Positions 21,159-35,019 of a stretch of 64,000 bases of DNA are shown piece by piece (the first letter of the stretch is position 1; every line of letters begins with the position of its first letter). The notes beneath the pieces are model-generated. The model had not been told where the DNA came from. It worked only from the letters and a program-made list of their open reading frames with translations, and did not search any database. Source of the stretch: Dermacentor variabilis (lineage: Eukaryota; Arthropoda; Arachnida; Ixodida; Ixodidae); the NCBI RefSeq assembly GCF_050947875.1, contig NC_134568.1, positions 204,013,729 through 204,077,728 of the forward strand. The letters run 5' to 3'. Made by a program: the position numbers and the translations under genes.

Positions 21159-21546
21159 GATAGAAGTGCGCTTGCTGGCACTACTTTGTTGGTCAATAAT
21201 CCGCAGCTCATAAGCCGAAGCACATGGTGCTCATACCCAATTGCTCTAGAATGGGGTACTCAAAATATATGAAAATTGAGAAGCTGTTCAATTTTATGAG
21301 CTGTTCAGTAAAGAGGGATTCGTGCTTTAGAGATGCCTATGAGCTGACAATATACATTCATGTCTTATGCGATTGTTATATTGTTTTATTACGCAGAACA
21401 CAGGTGGGCTCACCGGCACTATTTTGTGGGTCGATTCCGTGGTATGTAAGCCGGTTCACTGTATTTGTCATAGGAGATACCAACCGACCGGAGGACGCAA
21501 TACCGTTGTGGGCTAAGCAAAGGAAGCTTCTCTTCAACATTGGTTT
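21159..21546. other. Unassigned sequence
   Basis: Nothing recognisable between the ATT tract and the diverged Ruka copy. The 119-codon frame at 21224-21583 runs into the SINE and is not coding-like. Confidence 0.3.
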
Positions 21547-21772
21547 TCGCGGTAGCTTTGTGGCCAAGGCATTGTACTGCTGAGCTCGAGGTCGCGAGCT
21601 CAATCCTGGCCGTGGCGGCTATGCATTTCGATGGTATTTAAATGCAAACCACGCTCGGTAGACTTGGATTTCAGTGCACGTTAAAGAAACCCAGGCGGTC
21701 TAAATTGTTTCGGCGCTTCCCCCCCCCTCCCCCCGGGTGTGCCTTATTATCACGTCGTTGTTATGTCATGCA
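21547..21772 (+). repeat. Ruka-type tRNA-derived SINE (diverged)
   Basis: It has the Ruka block order: a tRNA-like head with GCTGAGCTCGAGGTCGCGAG and a B-box-like GAGCTCAATCC (about 21580-21605), GGCCGTGGCGGC, CATTTCGATGG, then GTGCACGTTAAAGAAACCC. A C-rich run replaces the usual middle (21718-21737). Ruka is a known ixodid SINE moved by LINE machinery. Confidence 0.7.
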
Positions 21773-23172
21773 AAAATAACTATTTAATTTTAATATTCTT
21801 CACAACTCTAATTTTTATTTTTTATTTTGTGATTAGCAAGTAGTGCTGGGATAACGTAGCGATTATAAGCTAACGCCGTTCCTTTTCCAGCTTTGTCTGC
21901 GGTCCGAGCGGCGTTCCGCCTACGTTATCACCGGGGTCGGCTGGTCGTGCTCGGTGGATGATAAGACAGGAATAGAATCAAGCCAAGAAAGTGCGCTGAT
22001 GATACCGACCGCCCAACTCGTAGAGCGGAGGTTGTTCTTACGATATTACATTCTTTTGTTGTCGTGTCCCCAGTTAAAACATTTCTCACCTTATCCGTTC
22101 GGCCGCTTTTACAGCGCCTCAGAAGCAGTGAAGTGTTTTTGAAATAGGGTACCCAAAGTTAAGGGACGCTGTCGGCCGGGCGTATTAAAGAACCCAAAGA
22201 GAATACAAAAAAAAAAACGCTGAAGGCCAACACAGGAGTTTGAGTTACTGGGTGCCTAAAGCCGCTTAAGGAGGTCATACCTAAAACACCCTAATATGGC
22301 GTTTCTTTCGAGAGGATCGACGATTTTCTTTACTGCGTCGTCGCTGCTTTGAGACTGCCTTTCAATCAAAAGGTATCCCCACTGCTTCTAAAGTTATTCT
22401 CTCATTTAGTGCAGAGGTTTAGGGGTGTACGTCCTAAGATATTTGTGTTGCTGTTACTCAGTACTTGAGCGAATACGTCAGTACGTCGTGGAATCCAATC
22501 GGTTACTACAGTAACAGCTCTACCTGTGATGCTCTGGTTGAAATTCCTATTTTTATACTTTTTAATAATAATATTTACCCTAAATAATATAAAGTAATTT
22601 TACATATCTCATTGAACAGTCTCCCACTGTGGGTGTGTGCCTCATCTTTAGCAAAGAAGAAAAATACGAGGTGTGCTATGGTACGTTCCATAAGGTAAAG
22701 GTGGCGGCAACGACAACAGTCATGTTGTGCATAGCGTTACCAATGTCTGAGAACGTTGGCATATACGGTGAGCGCCATCCCTATAGAAATTTCTTATTGC
22801 ATTCTAAATTTCTTAGTACCTGCAAATTTTCGTTCCATGTGTAAACGATAGCTTTCTTCCCTTTCATCAGCGTCATTAAATTTACTACGACTGTTATAAT
22901 ACATGCTGTACTCCATTTTTTTCTCCTTCTCATTCTCTTACTTCTATTTTTCTCACTTGAACCATATCACAATAATTTCGTGTCTTGCGCTATATGGTGG
23001 GCATGCGCATCGAAAAGTTCTGGCACAGCTTTCTCTACTAGACAGCGCAGTAGATTCGTCATTTTACTTTCCTTTATGGTGATATGTGTTGTCATCAAGG
23101 AGAGTCGTTTATGCTACTGATGAGGATACGTTTCTCGTATAACTGGCAGCTTTCAAAGTGAAGCCTTCTCAG
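21773..23172. other. Unassigned sequence before a candidate exon
   Basis: AT-rich with no repeat family recognised. Short open frames (21954-22142, 22629-22844) have no motif. If the exon at 23173 is real, the right part of this stretch would be intron. Confidence 0.3.
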
Positions 23173-23337
23173 CAAACCCTCGAGGACTTTGCTGATCATG
23201 ACTGCGGCCGCTGCGCTTTTTCCGAACAGCTTGCACACCGGACAGGACTCGTGTAACGAGTCGGCGTACGAGTACCCGCATCTCGGCGACCCCTACAAAT
23301 GTGCCGACGGCCGGGCGTATCCTCTACGAAATTACGC
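23173..23337 (+). CDS. Candidate internal exon of a host gene
   Basis: A 165-base stretch stands out as coding-like in otherwise AT-rich DNA. It follows a CCTTCTCAG acceptor and ends before GTGAGA, a good donor hexamer after GCA. In the open phase it reads LLIMTAAAALFPNSLH, then DSCNESAYEYPHLGDPYKCA and DGRAYPLRNYA, with G or C at most third positions, unlike its flanks. Two Cys and a Tyr/Pro-rich segment suggest a secreted or extracellular protein, possibly with a hydrophobic run near its start, but I do not recognise the family. No partner exon was identified within the window. It could be a chance GC-rich patch. Confidence 0.35.
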
Positions 23338-24399
23338 AGTGAGACGACAAACAGTATACATAAATATCCTGAAGACAACAAATATACGCGCCTTCAAACG
23401 CATAATTCCTTTATTAAAGCAAGCTTATTCTGCCTTTCTTCCCGTGCTTTGGCGTGTCTGTTCGGTCAGCTTCTTGCGGAGTAAGGTGAGCCGGTCCTGG
23501 AGATAATGAAACAGTAAATTGGGCTTATCCCTTAAATATAGTGTGATAAAAAGTGGTCCGATGACTTGGATAGCGTGGTGGGCCTTTTCGCGTCTGGCTC
23601 ATTTGCCGTGCAGGCACGTGATTGCTATGCTGCAAAACGTGTTACAGAAAATGAACAGCTTAACAGCACTTCATCAAGTGCTTCACAAAAGCTTCGCTTT
23701 ACAAAGATTCCAATATATGCGTTGGTTATGCATAACGCTCTCTCTTTTTTTTTTCCTTTTGTAAATCTCCTGTTGCGCATTTACCATAACCGTGTATTTC
23801 AATATGTATCTTGCGCAACCGTTTTTTTTTTCCTTCTTTGAATGCCAGTGAGCTTCACCTGACGAAGAAACACCGTTTTTTTATTTCTTTCTCTCGGCCA
23901 CTACTTCGAATTGCCCTCTCCTCACCCTATTTTTTCCTCTTTTCAACTCCTGTTGTTTTGACTCGGATGGCACGTTTGCGAACCGACGGCACCCTTCTAA
24001 GTAATTTCCCTCGGTCGATTGAGAGCGCCTGCAACGACATCAGATGTGATTTCCTTGCTGCCTATCGCAGAAATGCGAAGCCACAGCCAGAAGCGTCCGC
24101 TCTCCCTGGGCGCATCCCTCTGCACCCATCGAACACACTCCGCAAAGAAAGTCAGAATAAAAGCCAGAAACGAAGAGAGAATGAGTTTCGTGCCACCTCT
24201 GCTGAGTTTATTCGTGCAGCATCCGTTAGATCGTGGCCAAATGACACGGAAAGAGCTCTTTCTTTCTCGCTTTAGCTGCAGGTGCCTAATAACCGTCGTT
24301 GCTTTAAGCTACTTACGTTCACTTTCGTCTCTGATGTCGCGAGCCCGGCTTCAGTTATTCTTTTTTTTACTGGCTTTCTCTCGCACAGCCGACGTGTCA
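23338..24399. other. Unassigned sequence
   Basis: T-rich and of low complexity in places (23740-23770, 23820-23840). Overlapping frames at 23811-24275 and 24019-24801 have no motif and no codon bias that I can see. Confidence 0.3.
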
Positions 24400-25320
24400 C
24401 TTCGTTTCCAGATGCTTGGTCGCTCAGGAGCGCTGTTTGCAGAGGCATTATCGGACGGCGTAGGGGCACTTTTGCTTTTCGCCTGCTGCCTCTCTGAGGC
24501 GCACACCGGAAAGGGCAGCGAAGACGGGGGAGGCCCGGAGAGCGCGCAATTCTGCACCGGCTCATTGCGCGCGCGCCGCGGCGGCGGTGTAAGCGCGCAG
24601 CTCCCACCGCCAGCCCGTGCTGCTGGCGGCAGCTCTGGCGGGAAGGGAGCGCGCGGGCTCCAAGCGTCCTCCTTTCCCCGTTTCCAATGGACGACTGTGC
24701 GCCGGACCGCAGTGAGCTCTGCATGGGCATACGCACAGCAGCAGCAGAGCAGCAAGGGAGAGCGGCGGCCTGGGCCGCCGCGGCAGCAGGCCACTGAATA
24801 ATTCACGGTCCAAGTCGTCGCGAAAGGGCTGTTTGGACGTAGCCCCGGGTCGCCCCGATGCATCCGACTCGGCTTCCAGTTTGATACTCGACGATGCGCC
24901 CGTGGACGCTCGTTTGTTATGAGCATTTTCCCCATCCGCGCAGTTCTGGCCGGTCCGCGAGTGCCACCGAATAATCTGGGCCCCTTCACTCTCGCGCGCC
25001 AGCATCGCTACGCGCAGGCACCTTGGCCCAGCGTCCCCGTACCTAACCGTTCAGGCTCCCTGAGAAGTTGCGGTGCCACTCTCTTGCGGCTCCTCTGGTA
25101 AAAGGGTGGCGGCGCTCAGCGGTTGGCCCTTGCGAATTCATAAAAGCTGTCGCCGCGGTCGGCGTACGCGAAATCCCCCCCCGCCACCGGAAGCCCCCAT
25201 GACCCGTGTAACGGCGTTTAAAGAACATCGCGCGTGCTACGTCGGGCCCGCCTGCCGGCCGCGAGCGACGGCTTGTCGTGTGGGCCTAAAAATACGCGCG
25301 CCAGTTGGGGGTAGCAACCG
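24400..25320. promoter_or_regulatory. CpG-rich block, possible promoter region
   Basis: Base composition changes sharply to GC-rich with many CG dinucleotides (for example 24545-24600 and 25135-25290), flanked by AT-rich DNA. A TATA-like CATAAAAG lies at about 25138-25147 on the + strand. Open frames on both strands cross the block, as expected by chance in GC-rich DNA, and none has a domain. It may be a promoter with a first exon, or a GC-rich repeat. Confidence 0.3.
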
Positions 25321-26261
25321 GACGATTTTGTTTCCCCTGGAATACCCCCACTAACTTTGGTGCCGCTGTGTGCACCGCGACACAGTGCGCGCTCGCGCGC
25401 TTCCGGAGCTCCAGCTGCGTAGAGGAACAGTAATTAGGAGGAGCAGCTGATGCCCCTTTCTCGGCACACGTAAAGAGAAACGGGCACTTGAATTTAGTGC
25501 CAGCGGACAGCACCGACGACAACCCAAAGACAATGTGACAGAACCAGGCACTGGTTGCTCGCAGATTGAAAGAGCAATTGCTATCGCTTGGCATTTTTCT
25601 CTTCACGCCAGTAACCAACGAATTGGTTGTTCTCGTTGGCATAGACGAGACCGCAATGAATGGCGGGAGTCGAGGTCGTCAACAGGTGTTGCCGTTCTTT
25701 ATTTTGCAATGTACTCGATAGCGGCCTCCACCTAATATATCTGCCGTTCGGCGCGACTTACGTACATACATGGATTGCGTCAAGGCGCTGAACAAGTGTT
25801 GTGTCATAGCCAGCGCTACACCAGCGTGTGCATAGAAGCAAAGAATGAGGGTCATTCTATGCCAACCGTCCAAACCTTGACGTTTGACCATCTTAGATTT
25901 GCTGAAAAATCATGCGCCATTCCACCCTGTAAAGGTGGATGACCAGCGAAGCTGTTTAGCCTACGGCACAGAGGTGACACAGAATTTTGAGCCTAGGTAC
26001 GGACTCATTTACCGTGATATTTATATACATTCGCGTGGACGACGGGACCGCCGCCCCGAGGAGCCGGAGCAAACTAGACACGCATGACGTTTGGACGGGA
26101 CCACCACTACGGGAGAGCGGAAGGAAAGTATAGATACGCAAGCGCTTAGAACGCCGGCAAAGGGAGGGTGGTGCGAATGTAGACACGGCCGACGCGGGTC
26201 AAAGTGTATCTCTTCTTATCAGCTACTCCCTGTGGTCTGGGGTAGCCGAGGAGCTCTTCAT
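25321..26261. other. Unassigned sequence
   Basis: No repeat, RNA or domain is recognised. Short frames on both strands only. Confidence 0.25.
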
Positions 26262-26661
26262 CCTAGTCCCATTTTGGGACTCCTCTAACGACGCACGTGT
26301 TTTTCATGCAGCTGTGTAGAACACGGGCAGATATGGCTATATCGCCGATATTCTTGGTCTCTAGATGGACGTTAGCTTGTCCTTCTGTCTCTACATCTAA
26401 GAGCAATGCTGCCTGTGCTGTGAAATGGCTCTTGACTGGGGCTTCACCGAGAATCGTTTTAATCTCAGAGTATAGTACAATAGGGTTCAATTGCCTTAAA
26501 TCAGCTCTTTCGGGTGCTGGAGTGATTAACACGGGAATTCCCACCGTCCAGTCTTTACGATGGCGCACAATTCGAAAGCCACCTTCGTCCATATCAAGGT
26601 CTGAAAGGTTCGCCACGTTGTGGTCGCGGATGATTGTTGACTCGTCCTCAGAACACGCCAA
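26262..26661 (-). pseudogene. LINE ORF1 (Gag-like) fragment
   Basis: The - strand frame of 132 codons contains GFRIVRHRKDWTVGIPVLIT, then LRQLNPIVLYSEIKTILGE and a region ending SCMKNTCVVRGVPKWD. This resembles the nucleic-acid-binding ORF1 proteins of tick LINEs, where a PV.I.P motif precedes a L..LNP...S..I block. ORF1 proteins coat the LINE RNA. No CCHC knuckles are reached because the fragment ends at 26262. The ORF2 of the same element is not adjacent. Family assignment is by pattern only. Confidence 0.55.
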
Positions 26662-27274
26662 TATCTTGTAGCTTGCAATCAGGCATGCTTGCGCATATCA
26701 GCTGGCGTTTCTGACCCGGTGTTACCCCTTGGGAGGTCATGCTGGCACCGACGAGCAGTGCTCGTCGGTGCAGCTTGAGTCCTTCTAGCACCTTTTGAGG
26801 CGGCGGGTGGCGGACCACCCGTCGGTCTCCGATACGGAAGACACCTTTTCTAGTCGTCCGACGTCTTAAGTAATTCCGACCGGTAAAATGACCAGAAACT
26901 AACGATAAATACAGGCAGAGCTACTTAGGCAGGCAGCAACCTAATTGGCCCCTAATATGTACCACACTGCAAGCATGGGTCACGCATGCGACCAAGTTTG
27001 TTGTTGCGGAGCGCAGATTATGCGGGCTTTGTATACAGCCATGATGTATACAAAGCCTGCATAAGTAATAGCGCTTGTGTGCATGGCTGAGCAGTCGGCA
27101 GGTAGTGCGTACGCATACGCGTAGGCAGCTGATTATTGATACATTACAAACAAAAAGAAGAAAATGGTGGTTACAATGTGTCGAATACGCATACGCAAAT
27201 GTACACAAGGTAGATTGGGAGAAAGGAAGATATTGGCAAGAAAGTGGGCTTTTTCTCTTTCCATTCCTAATGAG
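26662..27274. other. Unassigned sequence with two inverted repeats
   Basis: Upstream side of the ORF1 fragment. It holds a perfect 13-bp palindrome with one central base at 26745-26771 (GCACCGACGAGCA on the left) and a hairpin at 27011-27074 with a TTTGTATAC arm and 9-base loop. No coding signal. Confidence 0.45.
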
Positions 27275-27830
27275 CAAGGGATTTAACGTAAAATTTCAGT
27301 CGATCCCATCCCACCTAAGAATTGAAGGAAACAAATAAGCATACACTCTTGCACGCCTAGCGCTGACATGTGTCCCAAAAGTGACAGCGCCGAACATTTT
27401 TCAGAATTCTAAGATTGCAGTCCGCAATCACTTTAGGGTGATCCACAAGATTTCGCACCAAGCCTGTGTGATTTATGGACTTTCTCGCGAGGAAGCGGCG
27501 CTGGTGTACCATACCTGAACCGATTCTGCGTACACCCCGGCTTGGTTATTCAGAACTGGACGTTGCGCTTCCCCACTCTGTGCCTTCTGAGCTGACATCG
27601 GTGACATTGAAGATTTCATTTCGCGATGCCCGCAGTTCGTCAAAGAAGAAAAGTGGTGGTCGACCGCCGGCAAAAGAGTGGTCTTAGGTACAGGACTTTT
27701 GACGACGTTGTTTCCACTGGAGGGCCCGCGGCAATCGGGAAGAGAGTGCAACGACTGCTGATTGCGTTCCTGCGAGACACGGTGCTTATCAGCGCTTGGT
27801 GACACAGCTCCGATCTCAACTCGCAGGAGG
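27275..27830 (+). pseudogene. LINE RNase H end and C-terminal tail
   Basis: The frame reads VKFQSIPSHLRIEGNK, then a stop, then TLARLAL: the last block of an RNase H domain, in which the H of SHLRIEGN is catalytic and the Asp of the final ADxLA block has been lost. Further frames show YGLSREEAALVYHT, GDIEDFISRCPQFV and LFPLEGPRQSGRECND, matching the tail that carries an Asp-Glu-His-Cys style finger in RNase-H-bearing LINEs (I/R1/Tad-like). Several stops and shifts make it a relic. Its 5' part is missing. Confidence 0.6.
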
Positions 27831-27929
27831 CTCAGGCGGAACAGTTGTCGGCTACGTATGCCAGGCTAACTCCGCCTGCTGCAACGCCACCGCCTCCACC
27901 TACTTTGACTTAAGCATTTGATTTAGTTT

Positions 27930-28950
27930 TCCATGAGCCCCTCATTACAAAGCTCTCGCAAATGGACATATCTTCTTCCGCCTCTGCCCTCTTATCTTAT
28001 TACCTAAGCAATATACCTTGCTTCGTGAGCATTAATGAACACAGCTCTGTCAGTTATGAGGTCACTGGCGGAGAAGGGGGCCAAGGCTCCGACCTTGGCC
28101 CCCTTCTTACTGTTTCCAAATGACATTTCGTTGGCAATTCAACATTCTTTAGTCCTGTTAGCCCGCCGTGGTTGCTTAGTGGCTATGGTGTTGGGCTGCT
28201 AAGCACGAGGTCGCGAGATCGAATCCCGGCCACGGCGGCCGCATTTCGGTTGGGGGCGAAATGCGAAATCACCCGTGTACTTAGATTTAGGCGCACGTTA
28301 AATAACCCCAGGTGCTACAAATTCCTGGAGTCCCCCACTACGGCGCGCCTCAGAATCAGAATGTGGTTTTGGCACGTAAAAACCCCTAATTATTTTTTAT
28401 TCCTATTACATGCTGACGACTTAAAGTTATTTAAGGCAGTTGAGAGGGTTCGCGACTGCATTGGCCTCCAAAAAAGATTTTTTTCCGGCTCAAATTTGTG
28501 CACAGAAAATAGGCTACGTTTAAATGCTTTCAAAACTACTGGCATTAAGTTATACGCGGGAAACACACTATGTGCCATTTTCGTACATTTTTCTAGATGC
28601 TCCATTGCCCAAGGTATATAAAATGAAATATTCTAGTGTGTTCTTCGACAAAACGCTGTGCTTTTCTCTGAACAGGATATATGTGAAACAACATGCCCTT
28701 CACGCTCTCGGCATTTTTTGTCGAGTATCGCATGACTTCCGCTGCCTTTCTGAAGTTGTATTCTACTGCGTGCTTTCCGCTACTAAAATATGCTTATGCA
28801 GTTTTGGAGTGGAACGTGCGAATTTAATTCTGGCTGCACTGAACTCGTTCATGATAAATTTATGCATTCTTTCTAACAACACTTTAGCCATTCAGGTGAC
28901 CTTACTCCAGCCATTCCAGATTTACCTGAACTGGCACCTCTAAAATAAGG
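27930..28950 (+). pseudogene. LINE RT fragment interrupted by Ruka
   Basis: Left of the SINE the frame reads YYLSNIPCFVSINEHSSVSY and GGQGSDLGPLL (RT motif B), then NDISLAIQHSLVLL. Right of the SINE it continues HADDLKLFKAVERVRDCI (motif C, ADD) and CTENRLRLNAFKTTGIK, and in other frames FSYIFLDAPLPKVYKMK, FFDKTLCFSLNRIYVKQ and ALGIFCRVSHDFR. The catalytic Asp pair is kept but the first position of the YADD box is His. It is a different LINE family from the copy at 1690-11850. Frame changes after about 28620 show decay. Confidence 0.75.
28161..28398 (+). repeat. Ruka SINE inserted into LINE RT
   Basis: A near-consensus copy: GCCCGCCGTGGTTGCTTAG start, pol III B box GATCGAATCC, CATTTCGGTTGGGGGCGAAA, CACGTTAAATAACCCC and a TTTTGGCACGTAAAAACCCC end. 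The flanks TCCTGTTA (28153-28160) and TCCTATTA (28401-28408) are a target duplication with one mismatch. The insertion splits the LINE RT immediately before the ADD box. Confidence 0.85.
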
Positions 28951-29389
28951 ACATCATAAACGAAACATTTTCTTTCTTTATAAGGTGGTCAATTGCACTA
29001 CACAGTGCCCAAAGCTTCTCGATCATGCGTAATCTTCCGTGCCGCAAAAGTATACTAGGGCACGTTTTCTGCGTGGCCTTATTGCAGTAGTCATTGTGTC
29101 CTATGACTTGACTTCAAAAAACTTGTACGAACTAATAAGTATTCTGCCTGTTTTCACATATTAGAGTCCGTTCTTTGTGTTCCGCACATGTGTGAATAAT
29201 CATGTTGTATTATTAACTCACTTTTGCGCCCACCCCTTCACATTTTGTTTCCCTGTTGTTTTTAGCTGACGGTGTTTTGCTTTCCGTATTTGTTAAATTT
29301 GTATTCTGTCTTGGGCATTAGGTTGTAGCGCACCGGTAAAAAGGCTCCTTAACTGTTCGCTGGCACTATGACAAATGTTTCATTTATTG

Positions 29390-29479
<90 letters not shown>
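29390..29479. repeat. ATT/TTA microsatellite
   Basis: About 30 uninterrupted ATT units. It may be the 3' tail of a LINE whose end lies just upstream (29250-29389). The poly-Tyr frame predicted through it is an artefact. Confidence 0.95.
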
Positions 29480-31131
29480 GCTGTCCTTTTCTAAAAAGAC
29501 ACAAAGATGGAGTACTGTTGGCGCAATTAAGGCAGGAGTTTGCATTCTGATTACCACTCAAAGAACGTTGCTTCCCGCCTCACGTAGCACAGCTGCAGGG
29601 AACGCGCGCTGCATCCCGAGAGGGAACTATGATGATCAGCCAGCTGATAAAAGAAAGCGTCGTAAGAACTGTGCCACTGGGAGCTGCGGTAGCACGGTGC
29701 CGCCGAGAAATAAAATATAGGAAGAAATGCAGGAAGATTAACGTTCTCCGTATCGACGGTGGAACGCGCGCGTCAGCGATGGCGAGCACGTCGTGAGGCC
29801 CGAGAGGCCTCCCGCCGTAGGCAAATTACCGGCTAGTCGTCGCGCTTGGTAATATGTTTTTTTTTTTCGAGGCGTTTCCCAATCGAAACACGAACTTCAT
29901 CTAGTTTTTCCTAAATTTATGCTTGCGTAGGGGCACGAAAAGCTTTACTTTTCAAACTTTACACAATAATTCTCTTTAATTTCGTGAACCGGCTACCTCA
30001 ATCATCAATTCATTTGCGATAATTTTTATTACCGTTACTCTTAATCTAAGGAGCCAATGGCTGCATTTCCAACTGTCTTCTTGCTTTTCTTTGTCTTTAT
30101 AGCTCTACCTCCCAATGGGTCTGTCGTGTCCGTAGGGAAAAACTCGGGAGGCGCCCGCCGCGCGCGCCGCTGGGTTGCTTGCAGCCCCGACAGATGGCGC
30201 TCGCCTCCGTACAGGTGGCAGCGCCGGGCGTGAGGGGGAAAGAAAAGAAAAGAATCAGAAAGCTAGCCTGCGCGCATAGTGTTCGCCGCAAGTGTTTGGC
30301 GGTAAAGATTACGGCTGCTTATAAGCTTCAGTGGTCAGGAAGCGGCAACTGTCGCATACGAAGCAGGGATTGACGTAACGTACACTTCCGTATGTAAAAG
30401 TAGAACCCGCCTAGCAATTGATTTGTTTTGCAACAGTGCTATGGGAAGGCATTGTATAGTGATTACTCCTGAAGAGTAGCGTGCGTACAAGGCGCGGCGA
30501 AAGTGTGGTTAAGTGCATTTCGTTTATCGTCACGCGGATTTTTTTTTATCCGGGTGGAAAATTGCGCTGCACCGGGATTCGAACCACGGTCCTCTTGCAC
30601 GTGAGGCGGATACTCTACCTCTTCGCCACCGCAGGAGTTGTACGTCTCATTTAACCTACAGTGGTACATTCTTCGATCAGTCAAGATCGACCAATCTGAT
30701 CTCTGTTAAACCGCACAGATGGCACTCAACTGGAGAGACCTGGTAGTTTATGACCTGCACATGTGTAGCCATAAATAATAGAAGAGAAAATATTTTTTTA
30801 GTGATAAACTGCAAGAAAAGAGATAAAAAAAGGAAGAAAAGGAAAACAAAAAAGAAAGGAAGAGAACAGGCGATTTGAACTCGTGACCCTTGGATGTTGC
30901 CCGGAGATATAGCTCAGCCGGTTGGTCCGTCAGGCCCAAGGTTACATTTAAGCGGCATTGCTCCTGTCCAGAGCCTCGTACTTACTTGGTAAGAGATTGA
31001 TGTTGTCCGCGATGGTCGTTGGTTGGAAGGCATACTTTCTTGGAAAAAATGGCCGCCCGTCGATGAGAGGGAACTCGAGCGTCTCTAGAGACTAGGAAAT
31101 ATATATGCTATATGCTAAAGACTATATGCTA
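29480..31131. other. Unassigned sequence with two tRNA-like patches
   Basis: On the - strand 30566-30640 resembles a tRNA head (A-box-like GGCGAAGAGGTAGAG, anticodon-like CAC, B box GGTTCGAATCC), but the T stem pairs poorly, so this is probably a SINE head. Near 30862-30923 a B-box-like GAGTTCAAATC on the - strand lies beside a TAGCTCAGCCGG A-box on the + strand, which cannot form one tRNA. No protein-coding signal. Confidence 0.4.
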
Positions 31132-31250
31132 AAGAGAGAGAGAGGAGCAGGAAAGGCAGGGAGGTTAACCAGATATCAGTCTACGGTTTGCAACTCTACA
31201 CTGGGCATGGGAGATAGGGGTTAGAAAGAGGACAGGGAGGAAGGCGTTAA
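31132..31250 (-). mobile_element. LINE 3' end with CT-repeat tail
   Basis: On the - strand the sequence GGTTAACCTCCCTGCCTTTC is followed by CTCCTCTCTCTCTCT. The same kind of tail follows the LINE at 51419-52255, where AATAAAGAG precedes the CT run. It is a short 5'-truncated copy with no coding sequence. Confidence 0.5.
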
Positions 31251-31367
31251 AAAACACGCAAACACAGAGAATATATATATCAACATTTTTCACTGACGAA
31301 GGCTGGCAGTCGAAACGTTTGACAGTAAAAAAGAAAGGGTTTTCACGTACGCCATCTTTATTCTTTC

Positions 31368-33739
<2,372 letters not shown>

Positions 33740-33945
33740 TAAACGGAACTCACTCAGGCTCACTCACGAAATATATTTTTTGCTTTGGCATCATTCGGAT
33801 TCGCACTCACCGAAATCCTACTCAGCCAAACTCACTCGTACTCAGACTCACCCGAATCAGACTCAGGCAGGCGCCACTTAGGCTCACGGACATAAGCTCA
33901 TTCGGACTCTTTCGCACTCACGTAATTACGGGCACACTCATAAAA
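33740..33945. repeat. Degenerate ACTCAC-type minisatellite
   Basis: Short variants of ACTCACTCG/ACTCAGACTCAC/TTCGGACTC repeat irregularly. A second patch with the same CACTCAC vocabulary lies at 35755-35870. No fixed period. Confidence 0.6.
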
Positions 33946-34387
33946 AAATGGTCGTTTAGGCCCGAAGAGTGACGCACTGACTGCGGTAGCAAGGCTCAGC
34001 GTTGCGCTTGAAATTCTCGGAAAGTGCTGTCACTATACGCGGGCCCGACTAACGCGGACGCGACATACACATGTGCGACAAAGTTCCTTGCAACCTTAAA
34101 AGCTTTAACACGATCTGCAGGGCCTATAGTGACATCGCGCAGGCGCCTCTACATTGTCCGTAAGGAGCCGCGCCAGTAAAATTACATCACTTTCATGTTT
34201 GAGCGCTTATATTGTTTTACGCTTTCAATATTCAGTAATCTGCGCAGGTGCAAGATAAAAGACATGCGCTGGGTATGCTATGTTTCATGACATTTGTTTG
34301 TGGGCTGCCACTTTAGAAATTCTTCGTGATAATTTAGACAGGAACGTAAGACCCGGTATAAGCAACCTTATAGTAGTTGAATAGTGT
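33946..34387. other. Unassigned sequence
   Basis: No motif, repeat or RNA recognised. Confidence 0.25.
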
Positions 34388-34866
34388 AGCAATATTTATC
34401 TATTTATTTGCACAATAGTCCAGGCAGCAATGCCGCCCAAGCAGGAGAGGGTTTACAAACGATGGTTTTTCTACAGTTTTTCAGAGGAAACATAAGATGT
34501 GCATTCAACAACAGTTTCCAGTAAATGATCCCATTCTTCGCTCGTAAACGAAAGAAAAACGATTTCTAAAATTATTTGTACCTCTAAAGTATGATTGAAC
34601 TCATTTATAACGAAAAACACCGAATGACCTGTGTGGAACACGCGTAGTAGACGAGGTATTTGCTAAGACTGCTTGGTTATGAATGCGCAAAGAAAAAGTT
34701 CAGTCTGGCGATTTTACGGCGAATGTGGAGCGGATCCAGTCCGAGTTTGCCTAACATACCAGAAAGTGATAATAAAATTTCGTAATCTGGGCAACTAAAC
34801 CATGCAGCCGGGCGCTGAATTCACTCTAGTTTGGCCCGTATAAGTGGCATGGATAAGCATTGAGCA
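34388..34866 (-). pseudogene. CR1-like LINE, C-terminal tail and 3' end
   Basis: The - strand reads KLE, stop, IQRPAAWFSCPDYE, then GMLGKLGLDPLHIRRKIARL and NFFFAHS. This is the conserved tail after the RT of CR1-like LINEs (a basic IQR block, then L..L.L..L..RR...RL). The copy ends in an A-rich tail with AAATAAATAGATAAAT (34388-34412). One in-frame stop plus 5' truncation make it nonfunctional. Confidence 0.7.
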
Positions 34867-35019
34867 TACATATACCTAAAAAAAGTTGCAGTTTCACCTC
34901 ACAAACGAAGCGTCAATTGCGATAGCAAATTATTAGACAGCTGTACGAAGTAAGGATAGTAGACTTATCGAGCTTATACCTAGTAAACATTCACTTACTA
35001 AATAAATTAACAAGCACGA

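Noticed and set aside
24019..24989. Long frames on both strands (260 and 212 codons) in the CpG-rich block
   Set aside because: GC-rich DNA lacks stop codons by chance; low-complexity Ala/Arg/Pro/Gly content and no motif. Kept only as a possible promoter region.
29368..29550. Poly-Tyr frame, and similar poly-Ile or poly-Leu frames at 20597-21223 and 53353-53676
   Set aside because: All are translations of ATT/TTA microsatellites.
30862..30923. Possible tRNA gene
   Set aside because: The B-box-like and A-box-like parts are on opposite strands, so no single tRNA can fold.
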